64,000 bases of DNA from assembly GCA_026000945.1 (NCBI GenBank), contig BNZI01000002.1, positions 1 to 64,000 of the forward strand. Reading direction: 5' to 3'. The notes under the pieces are model-generated. The model worked only from the letters and a program-made list of their open reading frames with translations, had not been told where the DNA came from and made no database searches. Within the stretch, counting starts at the first letter, position 1, and the number at the start of each line of letters is the position of its first letter. This DNA is from Clostridia bacterium. Its GTDB lineage: Bacteria > Bacillota > Clostridia > Lachnospirales > Lachnospiraceae. Positions 37,505 through 46,303 of the stretch are shown here, in pieces. The translations under genes and the position numbers were made by a program.

Positions 37505-38575
37505 GTGATCAAAAAGTTTGAAGCGATAGATTTAAATATCGTACAACTTTTTCACAATGGAGATGAATCTCAATTTGAGAAAATATACCGTCATTATAAG
37601 CATTATATTTATACTTTAGCTGTCTACGCTATACGAGATAAGGATTTGGCGCGGGATATTGTGCAGGCAATCTTTATTGCTGTATTGCAAAAAATAGAAA
37701 CTTTATCCAAACCGGAAAATTTTCATATTTGGCTGCATCATATTTCTTATGAAGAGTGCTGTAAGTACTTAAAAAAAGCGCAATCTATTTTGACAATTGA
37801 GGGATTAGATGAGGGAGAGGATGAAACTCCTTCAGAAACAAGCTTATTGTTTGGTACAAACATCGGCGAATTTATGAAAGAAATCATTTTGAAGCAGGAT
37901 TTTCGATTAAGAAGTATTGGATTTTTTGTCTATTACAGCGGATTTACCGAAAGAGAGACAGCGGGGATGTTAGGTCTGTCTTTATTAAATGTAAAAGGAC
38001 GTTTACATAAACTAAATCAAATCGTATCCAATGCATTAAAAGCCAAGGGAATTTCAGAGGATAAATTAAAAAATGCTCAACAAAGTTCTCTATTTCCTTT
38101 ATTATATCGTTATATTGTGGCAGAAAGATATATGATTTCTGATACAGATGATCAAATTTTGGTAGAAATCAAAATTGCTATGCGTAGAAAAAGCAGGCAA
38201 GAACGTTCTTTCCAATTGGTTTTACCTGTGGCCAGTATTTTGTTACTTGTGGGTATGGTATGGTGGATTATGAATGATCGGGTTGAAGTGGAAGCTTTGA
38301 ATTTTGTCCAGCAGCAAGATGCAAGCGTAGATCTAGAACCTCCAGGAGTGAAAGTACTTTATCAAGACCGTTCAGTGCTTCGTTTGGAGATTAAAGACCA
38401 GTCAACCGTAAATTTTTCAGGCATTCGTTATTTTATCAACAATCAGTTGGAAAAAGTTGAGATAAACGAAAGTCAATCTCAACTCGAGTTAAGGATTTTA
38501 CCTCATAGCACAGCATTATTAGAAATTCCAGATATTCATGGAAATGTGAAGAGAATTGTTTTGTCATCTCCATAA
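37505..38575 (+). CDS. ECF-type sigma factor fused to a membrane-anchored C-terminal domain
   Basis: About 356 residues from the GTG at 37505, which has AGGAGGAG 6 bp upstream; an earlier in-frame start at 37457 precedes that site. Residues ~20-85 are sigma region 2 (FEKIYRHYKHYIYTLAVYAI, DLARDIVQAIFIAVLQ). Residues ~135-180 are region 4 (YYSGFTERETAGMLGLSLLNVKGRL). A membrane segment follows (~237-256, LVLPVASILLLVGMVWWIM), then a ~100-residue presumably extracellular beta-rich domain. A sigma factor joined to its own transmembrane sensor is unusual; no separate anti-sigma gene is adjacent. The YIYTLA start is divergent, so DNA binding is inferred from pattern only. Confidence 0.72.
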   Translation: MIKKFEAIDLNIVQLFHNGDESQFEKIYRHYKHYIYTLAVYAIRDKDLARDIVQAIFIAVLQKIETLSKPENFHIWLHHISYEECCKYLKKAQSILTIEGLDEGEDETPSETSLLFGTNIGEFMKEIILKQDFRLRSIGFFVYYSGFTERETAGMLGLSLLNVKGRLHKLNQIVSNALKAKGISEDKLKNAQQSSLFPLLYRYIVAERYMISDTDDQILVEIKIAMRRKSRQERSFQLVLPVASILLLVGMVWWIMNDRVEVEALNFVQQQDASVDLEPPGVKVLYQDRSVLRLEIKDQSTVNFSGIRYFINNQLEKVEINESQSQLELRILPHSTALLEIPDIHGNVKRIVLSSP

Positions 38576-38576
38576 T

Positions 38577-38616
38577 AAAAAAGTTAATGAAGAATTTTTC
38601 TTCATTAACTTTTTTT
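38577..38616 (+). terminator. Intrinsic terminator of the sigma-factor gene
   Basis: Stem AAGTTAATGAAG with CTTCATTAACTT, flanked by A and T runs, directly after the stop. Confidence 0.85.
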
Positions 38617-38633
38617 GTATCTAATTAAAAACG

Positions 38634-38675
38634 AAAAGTCTAGAATTCCCTTATTGGGGGGACTAGGCTTTTTTG
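38634..38675 (+). terminator. Second terminator-like hairpin
   Basis: AAAGTCTAGAATTCCC pairs imperfectly (G-T wobble) with GGGGGGACTAGGCTTT and is followed by T6. Confidence 0.55.
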
Positions 38676-38781
38676 TTACTAATTTGTTATTATTTCAATA
38701 TTCAATTGCAATTTCTCTACGTTTTTATGTGTATAAACACGCTTTCTCGTGCCCTTTGAGACCTGTCCCATGAAAGGAAAA

Positions 38782-39128
38782 CTATTGAAACGCAAAAATA
38801 TATTGTATGACTTGCATTACCTCTGCAAGTTCTTTAGGTAGGGCTCTTTCTATTTTGTGAACTTTACGATCAGTGGAGACAAAATCAATGAATTTTAGTT
38901 GAAAAACATTAATATAGCCTTGTATCTGATGAATATTTGTCAAAGCAATAAAATCCACATCATAGGTAGAAGTAATTGGACAAACTACACAAAAGCCAGT
39001 ATGACGATTATAAGCAAAGCTACTAATTACTAGAGCAGGGCGTATTTTTTGAATCTCTCTGCCGACAGAAGGATTAAAATTACAAATTATGATATCTCCT
39101 TGCTATGGTGTGTAGTGATGAATTTCAT
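38782..39128 (-). pseudogene. Frameshifted MazF/PemK-type toxin
   Basis: An ATG at 39128, 4 bp after the antitoxin gene, begins MKFITTHHSK and then meets a stop. Shifting the frame by one base in the AAGGAG tract continues as GDIIICNFNPSVGREIQKIR, with PALVISSFAYNRHTGFCVVCP following and on to IERALPKELAEVMQ, ending at TAG 38782. GDI, the RPALV motif, PIT and the closing helix are the conserved MazF features. One missing G would explain the break. A sequencing error is possible. If real, the endoribonuclease is inactive. Confidence 0.7.
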
Positions 39129-39132
39129 ATTT

Positions 39133-39294
39133 TTATGGTAATTTAGGTAATTCATGGGTATATTCTTCTTCCAATACTAACTTACGTAAGCCTTTCCCTG
39201 TCTTAAGAGCTTCTTCAAAAGGGTTTTTGATTTTGGGAATAGTACAGGTTTTTCCATCAGTATCAGTATAAGTAAACGTTTCTTCTTTAATCAT
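39133..39294 (-). CDS. Small antitoxin-like protein upstream of the broken mazF
   Basis: 53 residues from the ATG at 39294 (GGAG 9 bp upstream). A TTG at 39315 lies in the ribosome-binding site itself and is rejected. The sequence (ETFTYTDTDGKTCTIPKIKN, with GLRKLVLEEEY toward the end) is not a standard MazE. Its position 4 bp before the toxin is that of an antitoxin. It may persist as a solitary regulator. Confidence 0.55.
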   Translation of the reverse strand: MIKEETFTYTDTDGKTCTIPKIKNPFEEALKTGKGLRKLVLEEEYTHELPKLP

Positions 39295-39335
39295 GCTATT
39301 GCGCTCCTTTATCAAAGTTCAATTTACTATATGCT

Positions 39336-39524
39336 TTATTTCATTACTTGATCTTCTTTTTTGAGATCTAACAGATAGTCTAAATTAATGATCAAGAATT
39401 TTACTAGTTTTAGTAGTGTTTCTATATTTGATTCTTGTTTGCCGCTTTCATTAAAAGATAGAAAAAAGTTATTTCCCCATCCAATTTGAAATGATACAAG
39501 GACAAGCCTTATTTTACTGTAGAT
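39336..39524 (-). pseudogene. Possible gene fragment preceding the antitoxin
   Basis: A 62-codon open frame with coding-like composition (LVLVSFQIGWGNNFFLSF, ESNIETLLKLVKFLIINL) and no canonical start codon; a stop (39525-39527) bounds it upstream. It ends about 20 bp before the antitoxin's ribosome-binding site, so it could be the decayed first gene of a three-gene toxin-antitoxin operon. Confidence 0.4.
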
Positions 39525-39730
39525 TTAAGAAAAGACATAGATAATATACAAATGTGTTTTTGTACATTATATAATAGCTTAGCTGAATAAGTCAAATAAA
39601 CTTGATAGAGGGAGTATATACGCTTTCTGTAGATATTTCTAACGCTTTCTACATAAGAGAGTAAAACACAAGTCGGTATCACAGGGATTGACAATAAAAT
39701 AATTTATCATAATTTTTTCCATTTATCCTA

Positions 39731-39770
39731 TTGACAGATAGAATTTAATTTTATACAATTTAATTGTATA
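39731..39770 (+). promoter_or_regulatory. Promoter with OhrR operator
   Basis: TTGACA (39731-39736), 17-bp spacer, TACAAT (39754-39759). The -10 box lies inside the perfect palindrome TATACAATTTAATTGTATA (39752-39770), which contains TACAATTNAATTGTA, the known OhrR box. An OhrR-type repressor is encoded in the same operon. Confidence 0.85.
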
Positions 39771-39792
39771 AAATTTAAAGGAGGGTATTATC

Positions 39793-40275
39793 ATGTCTAT
39801 CTACGATTTTACAGTAACAAAAGCATCAGGTGACGAGGTCAGTTTGTCGGAATATCGTGGTAAAGTTCTGCTCGTTGTCAACACCGCAACTGGATGTGGT
39901 CTCACACCGCAATATAAAGGCTTACAGGAGTTATATGATAAATACCGTGAACAGGGGCTTGAGATACTTGACTTCCCCTGTAATCAGTTTGCGAACCAAG
40001 CACCCGGTACAGATGAGGAAATTGGAAATTTCTGTACGATCAACTACAGCACTACTTTTCCACGATTTAAGAAAATTGACGTGAACGGTGAAAACGCATC
40101 GCCTCTATATAAATGGCTCAAAGCGCAAAAGGGCGGAATCTTGGGGGAGCAAATTAAATGGAATTTCACCAAATTTCTCATTGGACGTGATGGAGAAGTG
40201 ATTGCCCGTTTTGCACCGACTACAGCACCTACTGCGCTTGAAGCGGAAATGAAACAATTACTGGTAGAAAAATGA
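39793..40275 (+). CDS. gpx: Glutathione peroxidase-family peroxidase
   Basis: 160 residues with AAAGGAGG 9 bp before the ATG. Catalytic Cys lies in NTATGCGLTPQY (usually NVASxCGxT), with LDFPCNQFANQAPG, which supplies the resolving Cys, and IKWNFTKFLIGRDG. This Cys-type bacterial enzyme usually works with thioredoxin and reduces organic peroxides. The operon with ohrR and the operator support induction by organic hydroperoxide. Confidence 0.92.
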   Translation: MSIYDFTVTKASGDEVSLSEYRGKVLLVVNTATGCGLTPQYKGLQELYDKYREQGLEILDFPCNQFANQAPGTDEEIGNFCTINYSTTFPRFKKIDVNGENASPLYKWLKAQKGGILGEQIKWNFTKFLIGRDGEVIARFAPTTAPTALEAEMKQLLVEK

Positions 40276-40709
40276 ACAATGATTCGCTGAACATAAAGAG
40301 CCAACTCTGCTTTCCGCTTTATGCTGCTGCGAAGGAGGTTGTCAAGCTGTACAAACCCTTGCTTGATGAAATCGGACTTACTTATACGCAATACATCACA
40401 ATGATGGTGTTGTGGGAACATCAGACACTTAACGTAAAAACGCTTGGGCAATATCTATACCTAGATTCAGGTACGCTTACACCTTTATTGAAAAAATTAG
40501 AAAAAAATGGATTGGTAATACGTTCTCGTTCAGACAAAGACGAGCGAGAGTGTGTAGTAACCCTAAGCGAAGAGGGTTTTAAGCTAAGAGAGCAGGCAAG
40601 GGAAATTCCAAAAAAACTTGGAGAGTGTATACCATTATCCACTGAAGAAGCCGGTACCTTATACACCCTTCTCTATAAGGTATTGCAAAAAACGAAGGAA
40701 AAGTCGTGA
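40272..40709 (+). CDS. ohrR: OhrR-type MarR-family organic peroxide sensor
   Basis: 145 residues, overlapping the gpx stop by 4 bp (ATGA). The sensor Cys is in SQLCFPLYAAAKEVVKLYKP, the position of Cys15 in B. subtilis OhrR. The winged helix has TLGQYLYLDSGTLTPLLKKL and RSDKDERECVVTL. It should repress its own operon through the palindrome at 39752-39770 and release it when the Cys is oxidised. Confidence 0.92.
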   Translation: MNNDSLNIKSQLCFPLYAAAKEVVKLYKPLLDEIGLTYTQYITMMVLWEHQTLNVKTLGQYLYLDSGTLTPLLKKLEKNGLVIRSRSDKDERECVVTLSEEGFKLREQAREIPKKLGECIPLSTEEAGTLYTLLYKVLQKTKEKS

Positions 40710-40839
40710 ATCTATCCCTTTTCAATACTCCATACAAAACTACGCCTTACGGAATTCACATCGCAAGTGTCAGCTGTGCTTTTGATGAATAACTTATAAC
40801 AATGATAGAGGTGTTTCGATCATCATAGTAGAGTAAACA

Positions 40840-41285
40840 TAAAGCGCTGATTATCAGTTGATGGCACAATTTGGTGAGGAAGTTTACCAAGTGCCTAGTC
40901 GCTCTAATTCACCATAGGTTCAATAGCGACTAGGCACTTGATTGCGAGGGCTACAATCAGCAGTAGAGAAAACCCCCTGCTGATTAAGTTTCAGTTTATG
41001 CGCAAAGCACATTCAAATTGGTGCGGCTATGATTGACTTTGTGATCATGGTATAATAAACAAAAAACGTTTATTATACCGTTGATGCACACAATTTGATT
41101 AGGAAGATGATGTGCACAGCACATTCAAATTGGCGCAACCATGATTCCTTCGCAATCATGGTATAATAAACAAAAAACGTTTATTATACCGTTGATGCAC
41201 ACAATTTGATTAGGAAGATGATGTGCACAGCACATTCAAATTGGCGCAACCATGATTCCTTCGCAATCATGGTATAATAGCTCAA
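40840..41285. repeat. Complex palindromic repeat array, right copy (inverted)
   Basis: Reverse-complement relative of 34775-35205. Units with GTATAATAAAC at 41051 and 41162 and a partial one at 41272 are ~111 bp apart. The interrupted unit carries the 13-bp stem palindrome at 40891-40937. Segments of more than 30 bp appear identical between the two arrays. The rest of the 40710-41429 interval contains no gene. Confidence 0.85.
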
Positions 41286-41429
41286 ACTTAATCAGCAGGA
41301 AGTTTTTACCTGATAAGTATAATGAAAGCAATCAAGTCATTTGTTACGTTTATGTACTACTTGATGATGATGGATTTCGTTTAGCGTTAACAAGAAGCGA
41401 GTATGACAGTGAAAGGTGGAGGGGTTTTT

Positions 41430-43256
41430 ATGTGTGGAATAGTGGCTTATGTAGGAAAAGAAATGGCCGAGCCAATTTTGATTGATGGCCTTGCGCGCTT
41501 AGAATACAGAGGATACGATTCGGCAGGTTTGTCATTGGCAGGAAAAAATGGAATTGTTACCGTGAAATCTCAAGGGAGATTACAGCAATTAAAAGAAAGA
41601 GTGGGGCAGCTGGACTCGGAAGATCGTTTTTGCGGAATTGCGCACACCCGCTGGGCAAGCCATGGAAAACCTTCGGATGCCAATGCCCATCCTCACTATA
41701 CAGAAAAAGTCTCTCTTGTACATAATGGAATCATTGAAAATTACTTAGATTTAAAAAATTTTGCACAAAATAACAACTATGATTTTCTATCAGAAACCGA
41801 TACAGAAACAGTAGCAAAATTATTAGATTATTTTTACCAAGGAAATCCATTTTCTGCAATCAAAAAAGTAATTGAGAAAATAGAAGGTTCTTATGCTTTG
41901 GCTATTTTATTTGCTGACAGGCCAAAAGAAATTTATGGAATACGCAAGGATAGTCCTTTAATCATTGGTTTAGGGCAAACAGGAAATTGGCTAGCTTCGG
42001 ATTTAACGGCAATTTTACCTTATACAAAGCAATATATTTTGTTAGAAGAAAATGAAATTGTGCAAATTCAGGAAAATGAAGTGAAAATATATTCTTTAGA
42101 GAGAGAAATGAAAGAAAAAAAAGTACAACAAATGAATTGGAGTTTGGAAGAAGCACAGAAAAATCATTTTCCTCATTTTATGCTGAAAGAAATTTTTGAC
42201 CAGCCTACAGCCTTGAAAAATACTTTATTTCCTCGATTGAGGAAAAATCAAATAGATTTTCGTCAAGATGGTTTGCCGGAAAACTTTTTTCTTCCCTTTA
42301 AAAAAATCTTTTTTGTGGCTTGTGGAACGGCCATGCATGCAGGCAATATTGGAAAATTTTTAATAGAATCCTTTTCCCGTATTCCGACTGAAGTAGACTT
42401 TGCTTCAGAATTTCGCTATCGTAATCCAATTTTAAAGCAAGATGATTTGATGATTTTTATTTCCCAATCGGGGGAAACTGCAGATACTTTGGCAGCTTTG
42501 CGCTTGGCAAAATCAAAAGGGATTTGTACGTTAGCAATTGTAAATGCAGTGAATTCTTCAATTGCCAGAGAAGCAGATTATTTGCTGATGACTCATGCTG
42601 GACCAGAAATTGCAGTGGCAAGTACAAAGGCTTTTAGCACGCAGCTTATCTTACTTTTTATTTTGGCTTTGCATTTGGCACAGCAAAAGCAAGCAATGAC
42701 TAAGGATGAAGTTTCACTTGCTGTTTCCAGCTTGAAAAATAGTATTGTGGATATTGAAGGAATTTTAAATAGAAAAGAAGAAGTTCAACAAATTGTTCAA
42801 AAATTAGATTTGCTTCATACTGAGCATTTGTTTTTTATTGGAAGAGGTTTAGATTATTTGGTTGGTTTGGAGGCTTCTTTAAAGCTGAAAGAAATTTCTT
42901 ATATTCATAGTGAAGCTTATGCAGCGGGAGAATTGAAACATGGCACGATTGCATTGATTGAAGAGGGAAGCATCGTTGTGGCTATTGCAACGGATGAGAA
43001 CATTTTAGCAAAAACAATCAGTAATATAAAAGAAGTGGTGGCCAGAGGAGCTAAAATTTTTTTGGTGATTGCTGAAGGAATGGAAGTCGAGGATAGCTTA
43101 TTGGAATATTGTTTTGTATTGCCCAAAACAGAAAAAACGCTTTCTCCTTTTTTGAGTACAGTTGTATTTCAATTATTTGCTTATTATGCGGCAATGGAGA
43201 GGGGCTGTGACGTGGATAAGCCTAAAAATTTGGCAAAGTCAGTAACCATAGAATAA
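41430..43256 (+). CDS. glmS: Glutamine-fructose-6-phosphate aminotransferase
   Basis: About 608 residues. The start at 41430 gives the N-terminus MCGIVAYVG with Cys2 as the glutaminase nucleophile. An earlier in-frame ATG (41403) would bury the Cys and is rejected; GGTGGAGGGG is the ribosome-binding site. The glutaminase half has AHTRWASHGKPSDANAHPH. The isomerase half has two SIS domains (FVACGTAMHAG, ISQSGETADT, GRGLDYLVGLEASLKLKE) and ends KNLAKSVTIE. It makes glucosamine-6-phosphate for cell-wall synthesis. I saw no glmS ribozyme core in the upstream repeat-rich DNA. Confidence 0.95.
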   Translation: MCGIVAYVGKEMAEPILIDGLARLEYRGYDSAGLSLAGKNGIVTVKSQGRLQQLKERVGQLDSEDRFCGIAHTRWASHGKPSDANAHPHYTEKVSLVHNGIIENYLDLKNFAQNNNYDFLSETDTETVAKLLDYFYQGNPFSAIKKVIEKIEGSYALAILFADRPKEIYGIRKDSPLIIGLGQTGNWLASDLTAILPYTKQYILLEENEIVQIQENEVKIYSLEREMKEKKVQQMNWSLEEAQKNHFPHFMLKEIFDQPTALKNTLFPRLRKNQIDFRQDGLPENFFLPFKKIFFVACGTAMHAGNIGKFLIESFSRIPTEVDFASEFRYRNPILKQDDLMIFISQSGETADTLAALRLAKSKGICTLAIVNAVNSSIAREADYLLMTHAGPEIAVASTKAFSTQLILLFILALHLAQQKQAMTKDEVSLAVSSLKNSIVDIEGILNRKEEVQQIVQKLDLLHTEHLFFIGRGLDYLVGLEASLKLKEISYIHSEAYAAGELKHGTIALIEEGSIVVAIATDENILAKTISNIKEVVARGAKIFLVIAEGMEVEDSLLEYCFVLPKTEKTLSPFLSTVVFQLFAYYAAMERGCDVDKPKNLAKSVTIE

Positions 43257-43463
43257 ATCGAGGCTTAATCTGTAGATCTTCCTTCATAAAAAGATTACTG
43301 GTAGGGATATAGGATTATATTTTGCCTGCTAAGATAGCTTGTTTTAGGCTACGGCGCAGAGTATATAAAAAAGCAACCATTAGTTAGTTTTTGTTGAAAC
43401 CTTGGAAACGAGAGATGAGACTGTGGAACGATAAAACGATTTGAAAAGAGAAAGTGGACACAA

Positions 43464-44858
43464 ATGGATAAAAATGAAAATAGACCTGCAATCAGGTTTG
43501 CGGGATTTAAAGGTGTTTGGGAACAGCGGAGGTTGGGGGAAATCGCTGAGTTCAACCCGAAGGCAACGCTACCGAACAGTTTTGAGTATGTCGATTTGGA
43601 ATCAGTTGTCAGTACTGATTTAACCGGTCATAGGACAGAGCAAAAAACGACCGCCCCATCCAGAGCGCAGAGATTGGCAAGACGTGGTGACGTTTTTTAT
43701 CAGACCGTCAGACCATATCAAAAAAACAATTATCTTTTTGATTTGCCCTGCAATGACTACGTTTTTTCAACAGGATATGCTCAAATGAGGCCAAATATTG
43801 ATAGCTGTTTTCTGTTCAGTAGAATACAAGAAGAATGCTTTGTAAAGTCGGTATTAGACCGTTGCACAGGAACAAGTTACCCTGCAATTAGCGCTAACGA
43901 GTTATCTGAAATTGAGATAATGGTGCCCTGCGACAAAGCCGAGCAGACCCAAATTGGAGCGATGTTTAAGTACCTTGATCACCTCCTCACCATTCATCAG
44001 CAGGAATATGATAAACTGGTGGCGGTGAAAAAATCACTATTACAAAAAATGTTCCCACGAGAGGGGGAAACCGTGCCGAAAATTCGCTTTGCGGGATTCA
44101 CTGTCGCATGGGAACGGCGAAGGCTTGGGGATGTTGCCATGCGCATTGTCCGTAAGAACAAAAATCTTGAGTCAACTCTACCGTTGACTATCTCGTCGCT
44201 TCATGGTTTGGTTGATCAAATAACTTACTTCAATAATCGCGTTGCGAGCCGCGACGTTAGCAATTATTACCTGGTCAAACGCGGCGAGTTTGCTTATAAC
44301 AAAAGTTACTCCGACGGCTTTCCATGGGGTTCGATAAAACGCTTAGATCGTTATGAAATGGGTGTTTTATCTACACTATACATCGTTTTTGCATTGAACA
44401 CTGGCATCGTTGATTCAGATTATTTAGTGACATATTACGAAACGAATAACTGGCACAATGAGATAGCGATACGCGCTGCAGAAGGTGCAAGAAACCACGG
44501 ATTGCTGAATATTTCCGCAGAGGATTTTTTCGATACAGCTATAAGATTTCCGAAAGACATCGCAGAACAGGCCAAGATCGGAGATCTTTTCGCCTCCCTT
44601 GACCACCTACTTACTATTCATCAGCGAGAGTATGATAAACTGGTGGCGGTCAAAAAAGCGCTGCTACAAAAAATGTTTGCGGTTACGGGTCAAATCCAAA
44701 AGCTGAATATCGTCAAGGGCGGTTTAGCTTCTGTAGAGAAGACACCAGGAAGTATGGAGAAGCTGTCTGAAAACAGTTTAGATGAAGCCGCCGTCGGACA
44801 AGACATATCCAATCAAGAATTAAACAGCTATCCCAATTTTCCACATGGAGCATTTTGA
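43464..44858 (+). CDS. hsdS: Orphan type I restriction specificity subunit (HsdS)
   Basis: 464 residues with two target-recognition domains, each preceded by a RFAGF-x-WE-RRLG(E/D) element and followed by the conserved helix DHLLTIHQ-EYDKLVAVKK-LLQKMF. The two helix repeats (DNA ~43975-44050 and ~44593-44670) and the two RFAGF repeats are strong recombination substrates. Neither hsdM nor hsdR is in the window. A ~55-residue tail after the second helix is unlike other HsdS proteins. Base composition is visibly less AT-rich than in neighbours, suggesting transfer. It may supply alternative specificity to a type I system elsewhere. Confidence 0.85.
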   Translation: MDKNENRPAIRFAGFKGVWEQRRLGEIAEFNPKATLPNSFEYVDLESVVSTDLTGHRTEQKTTAPSRAQRLARRGDVFYQTVRPYQKNNYLFDLPCNDYVFSTGYAQMRPNIDSCFLFSRIQEECFVKSVLDRCTGTSYPAISANELSEIEIMVPCDKAEQTQIGAMFKYLDHLLTIHQQEYDKLVAVKKSLLQKMFPREGETVPKIRFAGFTVAWERRRLGDVAMRIVRKNKNLESTLPLTISSLHGLVDQITYFNNRVASRDVSNYYLVKRGEFAYNKSYSDGFPWGSIKRLDRYEMGVLSTLYIVFALNTGIVDSDYLVTYYETNNWHNEIAIRAAEGARNHGLLNISAEDFFDTAIRFPKDIAEQAKIGDLFASLDHLLTIHQREYDKLVAVKKALLQKMFAVTGQIQKLNIVKGGLASVEKTPGSMEKLSENSLDEAAVGQDISNQELNSYPNFPHGAF

Positions 44859-44956
44859 ATGCTGTTTTTAACCTTCTACATAGATTTTCAGTCTATTCTA
44901 TTATTTTGGTGGTCAATAGCGTTCGTCAACTTTTGGACAAATAACAAATGATCACA

Positions 44957-45820
44957 TTATGTTTGTTTCATTCCACCACGTTTCCATGCAATGCTTAGAA
45001 TAGCGATACCAACGACAGCGGTCACCGCTACAAACAACACAGAGGCTTCTGGACCGTTCACACCGCCAGTTATCAGTTCAGAACCTCTTAGCTCGCTTTT
45101 GAAAATGCCGCCCTCCATCGCTATACCAGAAACAGGCATACCAAAAACTCCTCCAAGAAAGAAATTCCAGGCAAAATGTGTACCGATGCAAACCCACACA
45201 CGCTTTGTGAGAAACCAAACCCCATTTAGCAACAAACCCGCCCCCACGAAAACGCCTATCACTTCGGCGATATCGGTATTATTTCCGTAATGAATAAGGG
45301 CAAACATAATAGATGTCTGTATAATCGCCCAAACTGCACCGTACTTCTCAAATAGCAGTTTCAACACCACACCACGAAATAGGATTTCCTCAGCTACGCC
45401 CGATCCGATGCCTAGGGCAAGTCCAATCAATACGCCCCTAACTGAACCTGATCCAACAATGTGATAAACGCCGAACAAAGTAAAAAAGAACGTGGCGATA
45501 GTAACTGTCCCTCCGCCTATGAAAATGCCAAGCAATAGTTCACGCAAGCCGTGACTAGATGCGCTTGATTCTGGCAACTGCCCTAATACACGTTTACCAC
45601 AAAACCGATAAATGATGATGGAGGGAATCGCTGCAACTAGCGCTCCGACCATAAAACCGGGCCATGGATTAGACATATAAAATTCTACTGTTGCTTTGCC
45701 ATAGACCATGGCAGTCACAGCAAGACCAATGCTCGACGAAGCTACTATAGGCACAATGAGCAAAACAAACAAGACCACTATGGACAGTCCCGTTTTTCCC
45801 TTGCTATTTAAATCGTTCAT
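44957..45820 (-). CDS. CPBP-family intramembrane protease
   Basis: 287 residues, about eight hydrophobic segments. The metalloprotease motifs are EEILFRGVVLKLLFEKYG (EExxxR) and FALIHYGNN, with THFAWNF as the third His motif. AAAGGAG precedes the ATG. Family members process prenylated proteins or protect from bacteriocins; no bacteriocin gene is nearby. Base composition is like that of hsdS, with which it may have arrived. Confidence 0.85.
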   Translation of the reverse strand: MNDLNSKGKTGLSIVVLFVLLIVPIVASSSIGLAVTAMVYGKATVEFYMSNPWPGFMVGALVAAIPSIIIYRFCGKRVLGQLPESSASSHGLRELLLGIFIGGGTVTIATFFFTLFGVYHIVGSGSVRGVLIGLALGIGSGVAEEILFRGVVLKLLFEKYGAVWAIIQTSIMFALIHYGNNTDIAEVIGVFVGAGLLLNGVWFLTKRVWVCIGTHFAWNFFLGGVFGMPVSGIAMEGGIFKSELRGSELITGGVNGPEASVLFVAVTAVVGIAILSIAWKRGGMKQT

Positions 45821-45973
45821 CTGTTATTCTCCTTTTTGGATACAACTTTCCATTATACGGCGTTCAATCTAATATTAATCTGACAGATATCATAACATGA
45901 TAAGGGAAGGTTGTCCAAAATGCAATCAAATAGGGATACTTTAAGAAAAATCAATACCGTAAGCGAATAATCC

Positions 45974-46150
45974 CGTAGGGGCGGCATTTTGCCGCTTGTC
46001 GAATGCATCAAGGATAAGATTTAGAATTTTTTGGGGAAACAGTAAGAGTAAGGATCAATTGACCGATAGGATAAAAAAGCTTCTCCCAAAAGCGCAATGA
46101 TTCAAATATGGTCTATCACATGCCAAGGGGCGGTAGGATACCGCCCCTAC
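45974..46150. repeat. Two REP-like palindromes
   Basis: GTAGGGGCGGCATTTTGCCGC at ~45975-45995 and AAGGGGCGGTAGGATACCGC (then CCCT) at ~46127-46150. They belong to the same GGGGCGGCA family found at 57.2-57.4 and 59.4 kb. The remainder of 45821-46303 holds only the topB promoter. Confidence 0.65.
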
Positions 46151-46192
46151 GGTTTTCCCCACGGTTTTCTCTATACGTCATTTAGAAAATGC

Positions 46193-46222
46193 TTGACAAT
46201 GCGTTTAAAGATTCAATAGAAT
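46193..46222 (+). promoter_or_regulatory. Promoter of topB
   Basis: TTGACA (46193-46198), 18-bp spacer, TAGAAT (46217-46222), about 80 bp before the start codon. Confidence 0.6.
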
Positions 46223-46303
46223 AAGTTGAAACTGAAGATCGGTGGAAGTTTGCACCTGTTATGGTGATAGAGAGTAAACTAGGATATTAACGTGGGAGAA
46301 CCT

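Noticed and set aside
41252-41485. 77-codon open frame before glmS
   Set aside because: Starts inside the palindromic repeat array and overlaps the glmS start in another frame.
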